Assembly (NCBI RefSeq): GCF_003351785.1
Contig: NZ_CP031230.1
Location: forward strand, 1,364,001 to 1,428,000
Length of the DNA stretch: 64,000 nucleotides
DNA from: Sporosarcina sp. PTS2304
GTDB lineage: Bacteria > Bacillota > Bacilli > Bacillales_A > Planococcaceae
Reading direction: 5' to 3'
Made by a program: the position numbers and the translations under genes. Shown here in pieces: positions 18,635 through 27,979 of the stretch. The stretch's first letter is position 1. Each line of letters opens with the position of its first letter. The notes under the pieces were generated by a model. The model saw only the letters and a program-made list of their open reading frames with translations. It searched no databases and had not been told where the DNA came from.

Positions 18635-18925
18635 TTAGAATATAGTTGATACTGGCATCTGTACACCGAAAGTATAAAGCAACAGCAACATATCGAGCAT
18701 TGCCAACAATAAAAATCCTATTCGAAAGTGGGTTTTTCTCGTTTTATGGCGAAATACTTGCATGGCAAGGTAAGCTCCTACTCCACCACCTAGTATAGCC
18801 AACAACCATAAATTCCGCTCTGGTACCCGCTGTTTTTTCTTCTGCGCTTGTTTTTTGTCAAATCCCATAGCAACAAACGCCCATATTGATAAAATAGCCA
18901 TATAAATTGAAAGAGTTTGCGCCAC
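18635..18925 (-). CDS. ysdA: DUF1294 membrane protein YsdA
   Basis: A 96-residue protein with three hydrophobic segments and the DUF1294 core MGFDKKQAQ, RVPERNLWLLAILGG and RHKTRKTHF. Its function is unknown. The start is set to the GTG at 18925, which has AAAGGAG eight bases upstream; an in-frame TTG seven codons earlier overlaps the binding site. It follows rplT but is separated from it by a strong terminator, as expected from the conserved infC-rpmI-rplT-ysdA order. Confidence 0.82.
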   Translation of the reverse strand: MAQTLSIYMAILSIWAFVAMGFDKKQAQKKKQRVPERNLWLLAILGGGVGAYLAMQVFRHKTRKTHFRIGFLLLAMLDMLLLLYTFGVQMPVSTIF

Positions 18926-18944
18926 ACCAGCTACTCCTTTACAC

Positions 18945-18987
18945 AAAAAAACACTGTCGTTTCCATATAAGAATGAAAACGACAGTG
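18945..18987 (-). terminator. rplT operon terminator
   Basis: Arms CACTGTCGTTT / AAACGACAGTG followed on the minus strand by a run of T ends the infC-rpmI-rplT transcript. Confidence 0.88.
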
Positions 18988-19001
18988 GATTTTAGTTCAT
19001 C

Positions 19002-19361
19002 TTATTTTGCAATCGACTTTTTTGCAGTTTCTGCAAGTTGTGCAAATGCTTGTGCATCTGTCACAGCAAGATCTGCAAGCATTTTACGGTTAACATCGAT
19101 GCCAGCTACTTTCAAGCCGTGCATTAATGTGCTGTACGAAAGACCGTTAATACGTGCAGCCGCATTGATACGAGTGATCCATAATTTACGGAAATCACGT
19201 TTCTTTTGACGACGATCACGGTATGCATAGTTGAAAGATTTCATAACCTGTTGGTTAGCAACCTTATAAAGTCTATGTTTTGAACCGAAGTAGCCTTTAG
19301 CTAATTTTAATACTCTTTTATGACGCTTGCGCGTGACTGTTCCACCTTTTACGCGTGGCAT
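19002..19361 (-). CDS. rplT: 50S ribosomal protein L20 (bL20)
   Basis: 119 residues, basic and full length, beginning [20 protein letters not shown]. It binds 23S rRNA early in 50S assembly. In Firmicutes it also represses its own operon by binding the infC leader. It is the third gene of infC-rpmI-rplT. Confidence 0.97.
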   Translation of the reverse strand: MPRVKGGTVTRKRHKRVLKLAKGYFGSKHRLYKVANQQVMKSFNYAYRDRRQKKRDFRKLWITRINAAARINGLSYSTLMHGLKVAGIDVNRKMLADLAVTDAQAFAQLAETAKKSIAK

Positions 19362-19432
19362 AGTGCATTACCTCCTGCTTATCCTATAAGTGTGTGTTGA
19401 TAGATTTCGTTGACCGAAAGATTCTACCGATC

Positions 19433-19633
19433 TTATTTCATGTTTGTTAGCATTTCGCGAATACGCTTGTAATCGCCTGAAGAAACTAGTGAAGACTTAC
19501 GTAAGTGACGCTTAGCCTTCGTAGATTTGTTTGCAAAAAGGTGACTTGTATAAGCACGGCCACGCTTTAGTTTACCAGTTCCAGTTCTTTTGAAACGTTT
19601 CGCGGAACCGCGGTGAGTTTTCATTTTTGGCAT
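19433..19633 (-). CDS. rpmI: 50S ribosomal protein L35 (bL35)
   Basis: 66 residues, highly basic, with the family start [18 protein letters not shown] and a C-terminal RIREML. It lies between infC and rplT, with 26 and 71 bases to its neighbours. Confidence 0.97.
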   Translation of the reverse strand: MPKMKTHRGSAKRFKRTGTGKLKRGRAYTSHLFANKSTKAKRHLRKSSLVSSGDYKRIREMLTNMK

Positions 19634-19659
19634 GTTCTGTTCCTCCTAAATTGTTCGTG

Positions 19660-20178
19660 TTACTGTTTTTCGGCAAGCGGTGCAAGTATTAAGAACATGC
19701 TCCGACCTTCCATTTTTGGTTTAACTTCAACAGTTGCTACTTCTTTGCAAGCTTCTGCAAAACGATCAAGAACTCGTTGACCGATTTCTTTGTGCGTAAT
19801 CGCACGTCCACGGAAACGTATTGAAGCTTTTACTTTATCGCCGTTTTCCAGGAATTTCACTCCGTTACGAAGTTTCGTTTGGAAATCGTGTTCATCAATT
19901 GTCGGACTGAGTCGAACTTCTTTCATATTGATGATTTTTTGATTTTTACGAACTTCACGCTCTTTCTTTTGCTGTTCGAACTTGAACTTTCCATAGTCCA
20001 TAACACGAGCTACTGGGGGCTTCGCTTGTGGAGCAACAAGAACAAGGTCCAGGTTCACTCGAGCAGCAATTTCTAAAGCTTCATTACGTGTTTTGATACC
20101 GAGTTGTTCACCATTGTGGTCAATTAAGCGTAACTCACGTGCTCGGATACCGTCATTTACGTACATGTCTTTGCTAAT
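19660..20178 (-). CDS. infC: Translation initiation factor IF-3, AUU start
   Basis: IF-3 guards initiator tRNA selection on the 30S subunit. It has the N-domain (about 1-75: [21 protein letters not shown]), the linker and the C-domain ending [12 protein letters not shown]. The best start is the ATT at 20178, giving [14 protein letters not shown] and 172 residues. GGAGGT sits eight bases upstream, and homologues start with SKD. AUU starts on infC are known from E. coli and Bacillus relatives, where IF-3 discriminates against them. Any ATG upstream would run through the ribosome binding site. Confidence 0.93.
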   Translation of the reverse strand: MSKDMYVNDGIRARELRLIDHNGEQLGIKTRNEALEIAARVNLDLVLVAPQAKPPVARVMDYGKFKFEQQKKEREVRKNQKIINMKEVRLSPTIDEHDFQTKLRNGVKFLENGDKVKASIRFRGRAITHKEIGQRVLDRFAEACKEVATVEVKPKMEGRSMFLILAPLAEKQ

Positions 20179-20435
20179 AGTAATCCACCTCCGAATATTG
20201 TCTCGTGAATACACGTTTTGGGTATATCGAAAAATTCGACTTTAGGGTCCCATAGGTCCATCCATTTTACGAAATAAAAAAAGTAGACAAATGATATTTG
20301 TCTACCCGCGTAAGTAATCTATGCAACGTATGCATAACAATTCACTTATGTGCCAACCTGTCAACAACTTCATTGCGTCGATCAGGTGAGAAGCGGGTAG
20401 CCTCTTCTTATACCACAAACTGTATTCATTTAACC
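20179..20435 (-). ncRNA. L20-type autoregulatory leader of infC-rpmI-rplT
   Basis: A leader of about 257 nt lies between the promoter and infC. It contains AAGAGGCTACCCGCTTCTCACC-like sequence typical of the L20 leader, a TATGCA/TGCATA hairpin, and an internal terminator at 20276-20305. In B. subtilis L20 binds this leader and favours the terminator. The class is assigned by position and architecture, not by a covariance search. Confidence 0.75.
20276..20305 (-). terminator. Attenuator inside the infC leader
   Basis: GTAGACAAAT / ATTTGTCTAC with a 3-base loop and seven T on the minus strand, about 100 bases upstream of infC. It is a perfect intrinsic terminator inside the transcript. Confidence 0.9.
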
Positions 20436-20441
20436 TTATTT

Positions 20442-20470
20442 ACTTTACCATACTTAGAAGTGAGTGTCAA
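20442..20470 (-). promoter_or_regulatory. infC operon promoter
   Basis: Minus-strand TTGACA, 17 bases, TAAAGT. The perfect -35 and ideal spacing compensate for the weaker -10. Confidence 0.7.
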
Positions 20471-20597
20471 CAACTTGGATTAATCTAGTTGTCGGATGCA
20501 CTGTGTAACATTTAAATTATTTCAACTTTGTTAGTATATCGTATCTTACGTAATTTTGCAAATCTATTTTTAAATTTGTATCTTTTAATTACATAGC

Positions 20598-20635
20598 AAC
20601 AGCACTTGCGACAATTCTTTGCAAGTGCTGCTACT
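20598..20635 (-). terminator. Hairpin after thrS
   Basis: GCAGCACTTGC / GCAAGTGCTG arms right behind the thrS stop. The T tract is weak, so termination is probable but not certain. Confidence 0.6.
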
Positions 20636-20650
20636 ATATTCTTTAAATAA

Positions 20651-22582
20651 TTACTTCTTCACATCTTCTTGAATCATCTCTAAAAACGCGTCAAACGACA
20701 TACTCTCAGACTTTTGTTCCCCATACTTACGCACATTAACCTCGCCAGACTCCAGCTCGCGATCGCCAAGCACCAACATATAAGGAACTTTTTGAACTTG
20801 TGCTTCACGAATCTTATAGCCAATCTTTTCATCACGGCTATCCACATCCACTCGGAAACCAGCGTGTATTAACTTCTCTTTCACGCCTTCAGCATAATCA
20901 AAATGCACATCTGGTGACACCGGGATAACCTCTACTTGAATTGGCGCTAACCATGTAGGGAATGCACCTTTATACTCTTCAATCAAGAAGGCAACAAAGC
21001 GCTCCATCGTAGAAACGACACCACGGTGAATAACGACAGGGCGATGTTGCTTACCATCTTCACCGACATACGTAAGATCAAAACGCTCTGGCAACAAGAA
21101 ATCCAGTTGTGCAGTGGATAGTGTTTCTTCCATACCGATAGCTGTTTTTACTTGCACATCCAGTTTTGGTCCGTAGAACGCTGCTTCCCCTTCTTCTTCT
21201 GTATATGGAAGCTCCAACTCATCCATCGCTTCTTTTAACATCGACTGTGCACGTTCCCACATTTCATCATCATCGAAGTATTTTTTCGTATCTTTTGGAT
21301 CGCGATAAGATAGACGGAATGAATAATCTTTAATATTGAAGTCTTTATATACTTCAATAATCAACATGATGACTCGTTTTAACTCATCTTTGATTTGATC
21401 AGGACGCACGAAAATATGCGCATCATTTAATGTCATACCACGTACACGTTGCAATCCTGAAAGTGCTCCTGACATTTCATAACGGTGCATCATTCCAAGT
21501 TCTGCTAAGCGAAGTGGCAGATTACGATAGGAATGAATACCATTCTTATAAATCATCATGTGATGCGGACAGTTCATCGGACGCAACACTAAGTCTTCAT
21601 TGTCCATACTCATCGCCGGGAACATTCCATCTTGATAGTGATCCCAATGTCCAGATGTCTTATACAATTCAACACTTCCGAGTACCGGTGTATAAACATG
21701 CTGATAGCCTAGTTTCTCTTCTTTGTCTACAATATAACGTTCGATTACCCGACGGATCGTAGCACCTTTTGGTAACCAAAGCGGTAAACCCTGACCAACT
21801 TTTTGCGAGTTTGCAAATAAATTCAGCTCTTTACCGATTTTACGATGATCACGTTCTTTAGCTTCTTCAAGAAGACGTAAATGTTCTTTTAGTTCATCTT
21901 TTTTGAAGAAAGCTGTGCCGTAAATACGTTGAAGCATCTTATTATCAGAATTCCCTCTCCAGTATGCACCTGCAATACTAAGCAATTTAAACTCTTTTAA
22001 TTTACCTGTGGACGGCACGTGAATTCCACGGCAAAGGTCAAAAAATTCCCCTTGTTCGTAGATTGAGACTTGTTCACCTTCTGGAATAGCTTCCAGTAGT
22101 TCTAATTTGTACTCGTCATCAATTTCCTCAAAACGTTTTTGTGCTTCTTCTCTTGATACATCATGGCGGACAACCGGTATGTTTTCACCGATAATACGTC
22201 TCATTTCTTTTTCTAATTCTGGTAGATCTTCTGCTGTTATCGGAGTTGGAGAATCAATGTCATAATAGAAACCATTTTCAATAGTTGGCCCAATTCCAAG
22301 TTTTGCATCCGGAAATTTACGTTTAACCGCTTGTGCCAAAAGGTGAGCCGTACTATGGCGAAGAATTTCTAACGCTTCGTCTGAAGTAGGTGTCACAATA
22401 CTAATTTCTCCATCTTCGTGTATCGGTGTTTTCAAATCAATTAGATGATCTCCTATTTTTCCAGCTAAAGCGCTCTTGCGTAGTCCGGGACTAATAGAAC
22501 CCGCAATTTCCTCTGTTGTTGTGCCGTCTACGAATTCTTTTACTGCTCCATCTGGAAATGTTACATGAATATTTTTTGCCAT
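20651..22582 (-). CDS. thrS: Threonyl-tRNA synthetase
   Basis: 643 residues, full length: TGS domain (1-62), editing domain (about 65-225; [10 protein letters not shown] zinc-like motif), class II catalytic core ([10 protein letters not shown], then [28 protein letters not shown]) and an anticodon-binding domain at the C-terminus. The start is the ATG at 22582, with GGGAG nine bases upstream. An in-frame start ten codons earlier lies in the T-box terminator. Expression is controlled by the T-box leader upstream. Confidence 0.97.
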   Translation of the reverse strand: MAKNIHVTFPDGAVKEFVDGTTTEEIAGSISPGLRKSALAGKIGDHLIDLKTPIHEDGEISIVTPTSDEALEILRHSTAHLLAQAVKRKFPDAKLGIGPTIENGFYYDIDSPTPITAEDLPELEKEMRRIIGENIPVVRHDVSREEAQKRFEEIDDEYKLELLEAIPEGEQVSIYEQGEFFDLCRGIHVPSTGKLKEFKLLSIAGAYWRGNSDNKMLQRIYGTAFFKKDELKEHLRLLEEAKERDHRKIGKELNLFANSQKVGQGLPLWLPKGATIRRVIERYIVDKEEKLGYQHVYTPVLGSVELYKTSGHWDHYQDGMFPAMSMDNEDLVLRPMNCPHHMMIYKNGIHSYRNLPLRLAELGMMHRYEMSGALSGLQRVRGMTLNDAHIFVRPDQIKDELKRVIMLIIEVYKDFNIKDYSFRLSYRDPKDTKKYFDDDEMWERAQSMLKEAMDELELPYTEEEGEAAFYGPKLDVQVKTAIGMEETLSTAQLDFLLPERFDLTYVGEDGKQHRPVVIHRGVVSTMERFVAFLIEEYKGAFPTWLAPIQVEVIPVSPDVHFDYAEGVKEKLIHAGFRVDVDSRDEKIGYKIREAQVQKVPYMLVLGDRELESGEVNVRKYGEQKSESMSFDAFLEMIQEDVKK

Positions 22583-22611
22583 TTGTATGACTCCCTTTCT
22601 ATTTTTGGACA

Positions 22612-22872
22612 CAAAAAAGCCTCATCCCTAAAGGGACGAGACTTGAGCTCGTGGTTCCACCCTTCTTCCTTCTGCCCTTTCGGATAGACGAAGCTTTCGA
22701 TCGGCTAACGGGCCGCTACCGTCATCAGCTACACTAGTTCACTGATGCTGCTTGGAGGTGGTAAATTTATTTATGCCTGCAAGGGTTTCAGCCGTGCCCT
22801 CACTCTCTGAAAGGTTTAAAATAAATTGTTGTCCTCTTCAATGCATGTAGATAAATTATTTATTTTGAACTG
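22612..22872 (-). ncRNA. T-box leader of thrS
   Basis: The T-box sequence GGGTGGAACCACGAG (22648-22662, minus strand) precedes a strong terminator with arms GTCTCGTCCC / GGGATGAGGC and six T. Upstream is a stem I region with AGAGAGTGAGGG. The unpaired strand TTTACCACCTC offers ACC, a threonine codon, as specifier (about 22757-22762). Uncharged tRNA-Thr should stabilise the antiterminator and turn thrS on. Confidence 0.93.
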
Positions 22873-22878
22873 AATAAT

Positions 22879-22907
22879 AGTATAGAAAATTTTTAGCGGA
22901 ATTGCAA
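22879..22907 (-). promoter_or_regulatory. thrS promoter
   Basis: Minus-strand TTGCAA, exactly 17 bases, TATACT, a few bases before the T-box leader. Confidence 0.8.
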
Positions 22908-22954
22908 GTTTATTTTATTAATTCTTTTGGTTACATCCTGTTTTATTTGCATTT

Positions 22955-23211
22955 CAAGCCTGTTGATTATTCCGAAAAAGGAATTATCATTTGAAAATGA
23001 GGTGCTTTTAACAAGTAGTTGTAGAGGTAGTGTATTGTTTAGGATTCTCCCTGCAGAGCCGGACGCTATCCCTCTAGAAAGCGTATTTTCTAGAAACGCA
23101 AGCCGCAAGAAAATCTAGGTCTACGTCAATCTATCGAATTGCCATAGTCAAAATCGCTTTTGAATAAATGAATGAGAGAATTATACATAAGATAGTTAAT
23201 CAACAGACCTG
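22955..23211. repeat. 257-bp element with terminal inverted repeats (MITE-like), copy B
   Basis: The left end CAAGCCTGTTGATTAT and the inverted right end CAGGTCTGTTGATTAA match at 13 of 16 positions. The inside shares GAGGTAGTGTATTGTTTAGG, GGATTCTCCC and AACGCAAGCCGCAAGA blocks with the copy at 53.2 kb. Short open frames across it are repeat sequence, not genes. It lies between the thrS promoter and the 3' end of dnaI. Confidence 0.75.
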
Positions 23212-23261
23212 TGCATTTCATAGTAATTTATAAATCTAGAAATACTAGATTCTCTATGAGA

Positions 23262-24203
23262 TTAATCACGCCAGTTTTGTCCACCTAATTTGAAAGGCTG
23301 ACTTACCATACGAATTCTTTCCATTACTCTAGCCGCTTTAATCGGTTCGTTTTCTCCTCGCTGACTAGTAGTTAAATGATGTTCTAACTCATTATAGTTA
23401 AAGTTAGAAGTAAAGAAAACAGGCAACTTTTCGGCCATGCGATATTGCAGAATCGTTCCCAGCACTTCATCTCTTGTCCAAGTTGACATCGTTTCAGCAC
23501 CTATATCATCCAGCATAAGGACAGGTGCCTTTTTGACAAATTCTATTTTTTCGTCGAGTGTCTGATTTTGGATAGATTGTTTCATCTCGCGCAAAAATTC
23601 AGGAACGTAGACAACGACCGTTCGTACTTGTCTAGTAGCGAGTTCATTAGCTAGTGCACCTAAGATAAATGATTTCCCGATACCGAAATCTCCATATAAA
23701 TATAGACCCCGTTCAGGTACTTTTCCTGTAGAGTCGATTTGATTCAGGAAGTCTTTAGCTGCTCTCATAACGATGACGCGACTATCTTCAGATAAAAAGT
23801 CGACATTTGATAATCGCGCTTCCATTACTTCTCTAGGCATATACATACTATTAACCATCTTTGATATATTTCGCCGCTCATCCTGCAGTTGCTTCGTTGG
23901 ACAGACTACGTAATCTAAATCAATTAGACGCTGAGCAATGACTAATTTAGGTTCAAAACCTTTCATGACATTAATGCAACCTTCTAGATTCGGACAGCGA
24001 TCACACGCATGTGAGGCAGTTTTAAACTCATACAACTTACCAAGGCTTCGATTCACAATTTCTGTATTGACTTCATCAGAGTGATCGCTGATAAAATGCT
24101 GGATCGCGGGATCTTCAACTATTTCTTTTCGTAGTTCCTCATACTTTTTTGCTAACGAAGGAGCATTAACTACTCGTTTCATCGCATCACCAAGTCGTTC
24201 CAT
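23262..24203 (-). CDS. dnaI: Primosomal protein DnaI (helicase loader)
   Basis: A 313-residue AAA+ protein that loads the replicative helicase DnaC with DnaB and DnaD. The N-terminal domain has a zinc motif (CDRCPNLEGC, then a His/Cys-rich surround). The AAA+ module has Walker A GDFGIGKSF at about 171-179 and Walker B LMLDDIGAE. Its ATG lies one base beyond the dnaB stop, and its GAGGTGA site is inside dnaB, so the two are translationally coupled. A weak AATCTAG hairpin at about 23233-23251 is the only terminator candidate. Confidence 0.95.
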   Translation of the reverse strand: MERLGDAMKRVVNAPSLAKKYEELRKEIVEDPAIQHFISDHSDEVNTEIVNRSLGKLYEFKTASHACDRCPNLEGCINVMKGFEPKLVIAQRLIDLDYVVCPTKQLQDERRNISKMVNSMYMPREVMEARLSNVDFLSEDSRVIVMRAAKDFLNQIDSTGKVPERGLYLYGDFGIGKSFILGALANELATRQVRTVVVYVPEFLREMKQSIQNQTLDEKIEFVKKAPVLMLDDIGAETMSTWTRDEVLGTILQYRMAEKLPVFFTSNFNYNELEHHLTTSQRGENEPIKAARVMERIRMVSQPFKLGGQNWRD

Positions 24204-24204
24204 C

Positions 24205-25566
24205 TTATTTCACCTCATTTTCGCGAATTCCTAATTCTTTCAATAATTTTTGACGTTCTTCTTCGATATTGAAATCATTAGAAGTCTCTTGTTTCACCTT
24301 TTTTTCTTTACGTTTATCAAACCATTCAGGTACTTTCTCTTCTCGCGTTGACTTGCGTTTTTTGGGTGCAGATTGTTTACCTTCTTTCAACCACTTCATA
24401 TACTGATCATGTTCATCACGAGATAATTTTAAAGCAGTTTTTGCATCCGCTACTTTTTTGTTGGCCCAGTGTGACGCTATTCGTTCCGCGAAACTATTCG
24501 TGATTTTTCCATCGTTACGTAACATAACGTATTGCAAAAGCACATTGACCACACCGACAGGGAATTCATGAAGCGTTATGAGACGTTCAGCAAGTTGAAT
24601 ATCTACCGCAAACGGTTCTTTACCACTAACTTTCCGCAACATATCTTTCGGTGCCGTATTCTCTAAGTAATAAATCAATTCTTCATCCCGGCTCATATGT
24701 TCTTTTGGTGCTTCTTGCTCAACAGATATGTTGAAAACCGGTTGTAATTTGGGTGGTTGCGGCGAACGATTCATCTTATAAAATTCTAATGCCGCTTTAC
24801 GTACACTTTCTTCAGTTACTTGAAGATTTTCATCTATCGCGATCATCATCACTTTCTGCATATCAAGAGGAGATAGCGTATACAGAAATGCAAGTTGAGC
24901 AATCATTTCCTGGGAAATCTTACGAACAGAAGATTTAGGAATCATCTGTTCAGATAGTCCGCTATAAAATAAATCAAAATTAAATTCATTTAAATCGAAT
25001 GAGACGCCTGGTGCTTTCGCTTTGCCTCGATATTCTTTACCAGACGTAAGTTCCATCGCCTGATCTCCCCTTGCTGGTTGAAACACGTCCAAAAAGGTGC
25101 GAGAAACGTCTTGGTACTCTTCTTTTCGAAGTTCTTCGACTAAAAAACGATTGCGCAGTTGGCGATATGGTTGTTCGCCTATTTTACTAAATAAAAACGT
25201 AGACAGTAATGGGTCATTAAAAAAAGAAGGCGCATCTAAAGGAGGAAGCAGTTCATAGACAAATACTCGCTTCTCTCCCGTTTCTTTCTTTTTGTATGTG
25301 CGTAATAAACCAATTGCCTCCAGTGTTATTCTCGCTTGAAAAATCGGTTGCAGAGCGAATGATAAAATATTCATTAGGTAATAATGAGAATGCTCTTGTG
25401 GTTCCGTATTTTCAGCGTCCGTCCAAAGTGTCAAAAATAAACTGACAGCTTCTGAACCGATTAACGGCTGATAAAATAATGTAATCATTTGCCGATCGTA
25501 CGATGAAAAAGGATGCGTTAACCTCACTTGAAAGGAATCGACCGGCTGGAGTTCTGTATATAGCAT
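24205..25566 (-). CDS. dnaB: Replication initiation and membrane attachment protein DnaB
   Basis: A 453-residue primosome component acting with DnaD and DnaI at oriC and restarted forks. The N-terminal region (SYDRQMITLFYQPLIG) is typical of the DnaB/DnaD family. The C-terminal part has the DDBH2-like VNVLLQYVMLRNDGKI segment and a basic tail. The ATG at 25566 has AGAAGGGAAG upstream. A TTG eight codons earlier is possible but lacks a site. It is the second gene of nrdR-dnaB-dnaI. Confidence 0.92.
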   Translation of the reverse strand: MLYTELQPVDSFQVRLTHPFSSYDRQMITLFYQPLIGSEAVSLFLTLWTDAENTEPQEHSHYYLMNILSFALQPIFQARITLEAIGLLRTYKKKETGEKRVFVYELLPPLDAPSFFNDPLLSTFLFSKIGEQPYRQLRNRFLVEELRKEEYQDVSRTFLDVFQPARGDQAMELTSGKEYRGKAKAPGVSFDLNEFNFDLFYSGLSEQMIPKSSVRKISQEMIAQLAFLYTLSPLDMQKVMMIAIDENLQVTEESVRKAALEFYKMNRSPQPPKLQPVFNISVEQEAPKEHMSRDEELIYYLENTAPKDMLRKVSGKEPFAVDIQLAERLITLHEFPVGVVNVLLQYVMLRNDGKITNSFAERIASHWANKKVADAKTALKLSRDEHDQYMKWLKEGKQSAPKKRKSTREEKVPEWFDKRKEKKVKQETSNDFNIEEERQKLLKELGIRENEVK

Positions 25567-25596
25567 GATTAACGTCTTCCCTTCTGGCAAAACGCC

Positions 25597-26064
25597 TTAC
25601 TCTTGTTGATCTTTTCTATTTTGTAATTGTTGGAGTTCATCAATAAACACGGTGATATCTTTATAATGACGATAGACGGACGCGAAACGGACGTATGCTA
25701 CTTCATCCACGTCGACCAGTCTTTCCATTACCATTTCACCTACTTGATTAGAATCGATTTCGACAACCCCAGAACTTCTCAATTCTTTTTCAATGGAAAC
25801 AACGATATCTTTTAATTTTTCGATAGGCACTGCCCGCTTTTCGCAAGCGCGAATTAAGCCACGAAGTAACTTTTCACTGCTAAACTCTTCGCGTGTCGTA
25901 TCTTTCTTAACGACGATCAACGGAGAATGTTCGACTTTTTCAAACGTTGTGAAGCGATAGCTACATTTTTCACATTCGCGTCTTCTTCGGATTGAACGGT
26001 TTTCTTCCGCTGGACGCGAATCAATTACACGTGTTCCGTTGTAGTGACAAGCTGGACATAACAT
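25597..26064 (-). CDS. nrdR: Transcriptional repressor NrdR
   Basis: 155 residues: an N-terminal zinc ribbon (CPAC at 3-6, CEKC around 31-34) and an ATP-cone (about 46-136; PLIVVKKD start). It represses ribonucleotide reductase genes when (d)ATP is bound. The ATG at 26064 ([10 protein letters not shown]) is chosen over one five codons earlier because GGAGG lies eight bases upstream and the family starts there. First gene of the nrdR-dnaB-dnaI operon. Confidence 0.96.
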   Translation of the reverse strand: MLCPACHYNGTRVIDSRPAEENRSIRRRRECEKCSYRFTTFEKVEHSPLIVVKKDTTREEFSSEKLLRGLIRACEKRAVPIEKLKDIVVSIEKELRSSGVVEIDSNQVGEMVMERLVDVDEVAYVRFASVYRHYKDITVFIDELQQLQNRKDQQE

Positions 26065-26136
26065 AGTTGGTTCCTCCACATTTCATTGGTACCTTTCATT
26101 ATAACAGAAACTAACTATACAACAACATTACGACAA

Positions 26137-26172
26137 TCAAAAAACACTTCACTAATTAAAGTGAAGTGTTTT
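26137..26172 (-). terminator. gapB terminator
   Basis: Perfect AAAACACTTCAC / GTGAAGTGTTTT arms with an 8-base loop, then T-rich on the minus strand. Confidence 0.88.
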
Positions 26173-26178
26173 GCCAAC

Positions 26179-27201
26179 TTATGATGTTACTTTATTCTTT
26201 AATGCTGCCGCTACTTTTTTAGCTAATTCCACAACACGAGCTGAATAACCCCATTCGTTATCATACCAAGCAAGTACTTTAACTTTACGATTACCCATTA
26301 CAATTGTAGAAAGCCCGTCTACAGTCGCAGATTCTGTTGTAGTATTGAAATCAATTGAAACAAGTGGCTCTGTCGTAAAACGAACAATCCCTTTTAAAGA
26401 ACCGTTTGCTGCATTTTTAAACGCATTATTTACTTCTTCTACAGTAACATCTCTTTCTACGTCCACTACTAAATCAACTAAAGAAACGTTTGGTGTTGGA
26501 ATACGTAACGCTAAACCATGAATCTTGCCTTCAAGTTCAGGAAGGACTAGTGATAAAGCTTTTGCAGCACCTGTTGATGTTGGAATAATCGATTCACCGC
26601 AAGAACGTGCACGACGCAAATCTTTGTGTGGATTGTCCAAATTTTTCTGATCATTTGTGTATGCATGAACAGTTGTCATCAAGCCGTTTACAATACCGAA
26701 CTCATCATTCAATACTTTTGCCACTGGTGCTAAGCAGTTTGTCGTACAGCTAGCATTTGAAATGACACTATGTTTATCAATGTCTAATTTATCGTCATTG
26801 ACACCTAACACGACTGTAACATCTTCATTTTTACCCGGAGCTGTCAAGATCACTTTCTTTGCTCCTGATTCTAAGTGAAGTGCTGCTTTTTCACGTGAAT
26901 TGAATACGCCTGTGGATTCAATCACAATATCTACGCCAAGTTCTTTCCATGGCAACTTAGAGGGATCACGTTGTGTAATTAGTTGAACACGTTTACCGTC
27001 TACAATAATCGCATCTTCTTCTGTTTGGATGTCACCATCGAATACACCATGTGTTGAATCGTATTTTAGTAGATGCGCAATTGTTTCAGCTGGATATGTC
27101 GCGTTCACCGCAACTAAATTAACATCGTCTTCTTTAATAATCTGGCGGAATACCATCCGTCCAATACGGCCAAGTCCGTTAATCGCAATTGTAGTAGTCA
27201 T
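26179..27201 (-). CDS. gapB: Gluconeogenic glyceraldehyde-3-phosphate dehydrogenase (GapB)
   Basis: 340 residues. NAD(P)-binding INGLGRIGR is at about 7-15 and the catalytic SNASCTTNCLAP carries Cys near 155. After the second strand the sequence reads VNATYPAET instead of the D-containing turn of glycolytic GapA. That matches GapB enzymes, which prefer NADPH and run toward glucose. It sits beside coaE, nrdR and dnaB, as gapB does in B. subtilis. It is transcribed alone from a promoter framed by an inverted repeat. Confidence 0.93.
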   Translation of the reverse strand: MTTTIAINGLGRIGRMVFRQIIKEDDVNLVAVNATYPAETIAHLLKYDSTHGVFDGDIQTEEDAIIVDGKRVQLITQRDPSKLPWKELGVDIVIESTGVFNSREKAALHLESGAKKVILTAPGKNEDVTVVLGVNDDKLDIDKHSVISNASCTTNCLAPVAKVLNDEFGIVNGLMTTVHAYTNDQKNLDNPHKDLRRARSCGESIIPTSTGAAKALSLVLPELEGKIHGLALRIPTPNVSLVDLVVDVERDVTVEEVNNAFKNAANGSLKGIVRFTTEPLVSIDFNTTTESATVDGLSTIVMGNRKVKVLAWYDNEWGYSARVVELAKKVAAALKNKVTS

Positions 27202-27240
27202 GAAAGGGATCCTCCTGCATGTATGTTATACTTATTATGT

Positions 27241-27281
27241 TTAATCGTTCATTAGTATAACACATTTTACGATTAAGCCAA
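27241..27281 (-). promoter_or_regulatory. gapB promoter with flanking inverted repeat
   Basis: Minus-strand TTGGCT, 16 bases, TATACT. Perfect 8-bp arms TTAATCGT (27241-27248) and ACGATTAA (27269-27276) bracket the -10 with 20 bases between them, a likely operator. In B. subtilis gapB is repressed by CcpN; whether this is a CcpN site is unknown. Confidence 0.6.
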
Positions 27282-27367
27282 CACTATTAGATAATTATTT
27301 TGTATTTAAATGATTCTGACGACATAACTTTGCTATAACTGTCGATATCTATCGGATAAAATGAAGA

Positions 27368-27967
27368 TTAACGAGGAACTGCTTGCCACTTTTCAAGTAT
27401 AGTTACTAACTGTCTTTCTGTTTCTTTTATCGTTCCATTATTGTGAATCACAGCGTCAGCGCCATGTTCTTTTATGCTTAAATCCAATTGAGAAGCAATT
27501 CTCGCCTCTGCTTCTTGATCGGTCAATTGATTTCGCGCAATCAATCGCCGCTTTTGAACTTCTTGCGTAACCGAAACAACCAGAATCTTTTCAACGTAAT
27601 CCTGCAATTTACTTTCGAAAAGTAAAGGGATGTCCATAATGATTGTTTCATATCCTTGTTTTATATATTGCTCCTTACGATGAACCATCTGATTTCTTAT
27701 AGCTGGATGCATCAGCTCATTGAGTTGCTTACGCTTTTGTTCATCGTTAAAAATAATAATTCCTAAATTTTCTCGATGTAGTGTGCCGTCTTCTCTGATT
27801 ACAGAAGAACCGAATATCTTTTCAATCTCATCAAGTAATGGGTTGCCCGGTTCGACTACTTGGCGTGCAATGATATCTGCATCTACAATCGGATATCCTT
27901 TCTCACGTAACATATGGGCTACTGTGCTTTTCCCACTGGCAATACTACCAGTTAATCCAATAATCAT
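27368..27967 (-). CDS. coaE: Dephospho-CoA kinase
   Basis: The last step of coenzyme A synthesis, 199 residues. P-loop GLTGSIASGKST is at about 4-15, then DADIIARQVVEPG and the lid-region LLFESKL. The ATG at 27967 follows AGGTGGAG. An in-frame GTG three codons earlier overlaps that site. Twelve bases separate it from mutM. Confidence 0.95.
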   Translation of the reverse strand: MIIGLTGSIASGKSTVAHMLREKGYPIVDADIIARQVVEPGNPLLDEIEKIFGSSVIREDGTLHRENLGIIIFNDEQKRKQLNELMHPAIRNQMVHRKEQYIKQGYETIIMDIPLLFESKLQDYVEKILVVSVTQEVQKRRLIARNQLTDQEAEARIASQLDLSIKEHGADAVIHNNGTIKETERQLVTILEKWQAVPR

Positions 27968-27979
27968 TTTCTCCACCTC

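Noticed and set aside
22893-23118. Small proteins read across the 23-kb repeat on both strands
   Set aside because: Frames on both strands coincide with repeat blocks found elsewhere and change when the repeat changes. No ribosome binding site or family motif.
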